Source: Photobacterium chitinilyticum (GTDB lineage Bacteria; Pseudomonadota; Gammaproteobacteria; Enterobacterales; Vibrionaceae). Taken from it: a stretch of DNA of 52,600 nucleotides. How positions within the stretch are numbered: the stretch's first letter is position 1; every line of letters begins with the position of its first letter. The stretch lies in NCBI RefSeq assembly GCF_004104355.1, contig NZ_RJLM01000020.1:1-52600 (forward strand), written 5' to 3'. The notes under the pieces were generated by a model that had not been told where the DNA came from, did no database searches, and saw only the letters and a program-made list of their open reading frames with translations. This document shows, one piece after another, positions 51,572 to 52,600 of the stretch. The position numbers and the translations under genes were made by a program.

Positions 51572-52283
51572 CTCCTCCCCGCGAACAACACTCCATCATT
51601 CAAGCGGGTGTACAAACTGGGAGCGAAATCAGGCTTCTGCATGAATGTGGAAAACAATTTCATTCCTACCGATTTATACCCACCATTAAAATATTAAACA
51701 CAGGCCTCGATTCAGGGAATCAAAACAGTTATCCCGAGCTAAAACATATTGATCAGGCTGTATATAAAAAGTGAATAAAGATATTAAATCACCAAAAAAT
51801 CATACACTTACCCTGTTGATAGTATTGCTGCAATAACTGAATTATTTATCGTAAAACTAGAGGCGGGAGAGTTATTCACACGGAGTCGGCACACGTAATC
51901 AACTGACTTACCCACAGTTTACTTAGTGTGGATAAGTCTGTGCACTAACTAGTAGGTTGTTCCAAAGATCAGGACATCAGCCCAGAAGGCATCAGCATTC
52001 AGGCAGTTTTATAATCTGGATAAAGAGAGCAGATACGATTCACACATCCTTCCTCAGCAGCACACTAAGCAGCTGCTGGTATCAGCTAAATCAAAGAGCA
52101 TGTGTCGTCATTTGACACCAATACCTCACGGCATTGGCTTACAGAGCATCGAATTTACTTGAGATGAATAATCAGCCAATTAAGACTGTCTCGTAAATAT
52201 TTTGATGATGTAGTCGAAGCTGATTGCTTCTTATGGTTCCATATAACCGAAGTTATGAAACTTGGGGCAACACACAAGATTAT
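51572..52283. other. Gene-poor AT-rich region between queG and the tRNA region
   Basis: No reading frame here has a ribosome site or recognisable product. It contains a cluster of three DnaA-box-like nonamers at 51872-51935. A partial resemblance to a tRNA T-arm (CAGCTTCGACTAC on the minus strand, near 52215-52227) is too weak to count as a feature. I see no terminator after queG with a T run and nothing else I can name. Confidence 0.5.
51872..51935. promoter_or_regulatory. Cluster of three DnaA-box-like nonamers
   Basis: TTATTCACA (51872-51880, plus strand, consensus TTATNCACA), TTACCCACA (51908-51916, plus, one mismatch) and TGTGGATAA (51927-51935, which is TTATCCACA on the minus strand, a perfect strong box) occur within 64 bp. 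There is no gene within 300 bp to the left and no oriC hallmark, so a titration or regulatory site is the most that can be proposed. Confidence 0.45.
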
Positions 52284-52363
52284 CGGTTGTCGAATAACCC
52301 AGGAATGCTGCATTAGGACTAATACTTCACAGTAGTAGTTTTGCCGTTTCACCATCTAACGGG
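52284..52363 (-). pseudogene. Degenerate tRNA-like sequence
   Basis: On the minus strand CCCGTTAGATGGTGAAACGG recalls a tRNA acceptor/D-arm start, ACTACTAC and GTATTAGT give a mismatched anticodon-like stem, and GGTT-attcgac-AACC resembles a T-arm with the TTCGA core. The arms do not have the right lengths, there is no CCA end, and I cannot assign an amino acid. A decayed tRNA is plausible but weakly supported. Confidence 0.25.
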
Positions 52364-52393
52364 TGACAGCAAAAATTGAAGTGACACGCGAGG

Positions 52394-52468
52394 TTCTTGA
52401 TATTCAAAGAGCTAGGCGTGACCTCAACCTTAAAAAGGTTGTGCGTTACCAGCTGAGCTAGTGACGCA
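52394..52468 (-). pseudogene. tRNA pseudogene, Lys(UUU)-like
   Basis: On the minus strand GCGTCACTAGCTCAGCTGGTA is a typical tRNA 5' end. A perfect anticodon stem CAACC/GGTTG holds the 7-nt loop TTTTTAA, reading UUU at 34-36, then an AGGTC variable loop. The D stem is broken (GCTC against ACGC), the T loop has become CTTTGAATATC, and no acceptor 3' strand or CCA is present. It is therefore a tRNA-derived remnant 23 bp downstream of tRNA-fMet, probably carried on the same transcript. Confidence 0.6.
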
Positions 52469-52491
52469 TTCTTGTATCTCAACAAGTAAAT

Positions 52492-52568
<77 letters not shown>

Positions 52569-52600
52569 TCCGATTTATATCCCACCGTTAAAGTACGGTA

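Noticed and set aside
51872-51935. The DnaA-box cluster as a replication origin
   Set aside because: There is no AT-rich unwinding element with 13-mer repeats, no adjacent dnaA, mioC, mnmG or rctB-type gene, and only three boxes.

Overview
The window is a 52.6-kb stretch of core chromosome from a marine gammaproteobacterium of the family Vibrionaceae; a Photobacterium-like member is my best guess, but the genus cannot be fixed by eye. The family call rests on motX (the sodium-driven polar flagellar stator protein) beside purA, a stand-alone cheX beside zur, a DUF2780 (VcgC/VcgE) protein, and gene orders shared with Vibrio: dnaB-alr-OMP-pgi-cheX-zur-dusA-pspG and queG-nnr-tsaE-amiB-mutL-miaA-hfq-hflXKC-yjeT-purA-motX-nsrR-rnr-rlmB-rpsF-priB-rpsR-rplI.

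Left edge (1-770): the promoter and leader of a ribosomal RNA operon read leftwards, with P1, P2, a boxA-like antiterminator and a UUCG hairpin; the 16S gene lies outside the window. 774-7720: a sulfate-activation operon read leftwards, cysG-cysD-cysN-SLC13 permease-cysC-cysQ. 8130-14300: cpdB, a Crp/Fnr-type regulator, elaA and a DMT exporter, then divergent oapA-like and fklB genes and a DUF2780 protein. 14495-18757: the second half of sulfate assimilation, cysJ-cysI-cysH. Sulfate uptake (probable), activation to PAPS, reduction to sulfide, PAP removal and siroheme supply are thus all encoded within 18 kb.

18900-30200: a small unknown gene, a TIGR04219 barrel protein, pspG with a good sigma-54 promoter, dusA, a 958-bp non-coding region with a candidate small RNA, zur, cheX, a cold-shock protein, pgi, a YjbQ enzyme, a BamA/TamA-type barrel protein, alr and dnaB. 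30443-36879: a DUF481 barrel protein, the rpsF-priB-rpsR-rplI operon with an S6:S18-type leader, and nsrR-rnr-rlmB. 37053-50207: motX, purA, yjeT and the long nnr-tsaE-amiB-mutL-miaA-hfq-hflX-hflK-hflC series, all read leftwards. 50426-51571: queG, read rightwards.

Right edge (51572-52600): a 920-bp gene-poor stretch with a cluster of DnaA-box-like nonamers and degenerate tRNA-like sequences, ending in an intact initiator tRNA (fMet) on the minus strand.

I see no insertion sequence, prophage, CRISPR array or defence island. Almost everything is housekeeping. The least explained pieces are the tRNA-like relics, the candidate small RNA at 22152-22248, several perfect dyads in promoter regions, and the small unknown proteins. 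I found no convincing new multi-gene system.
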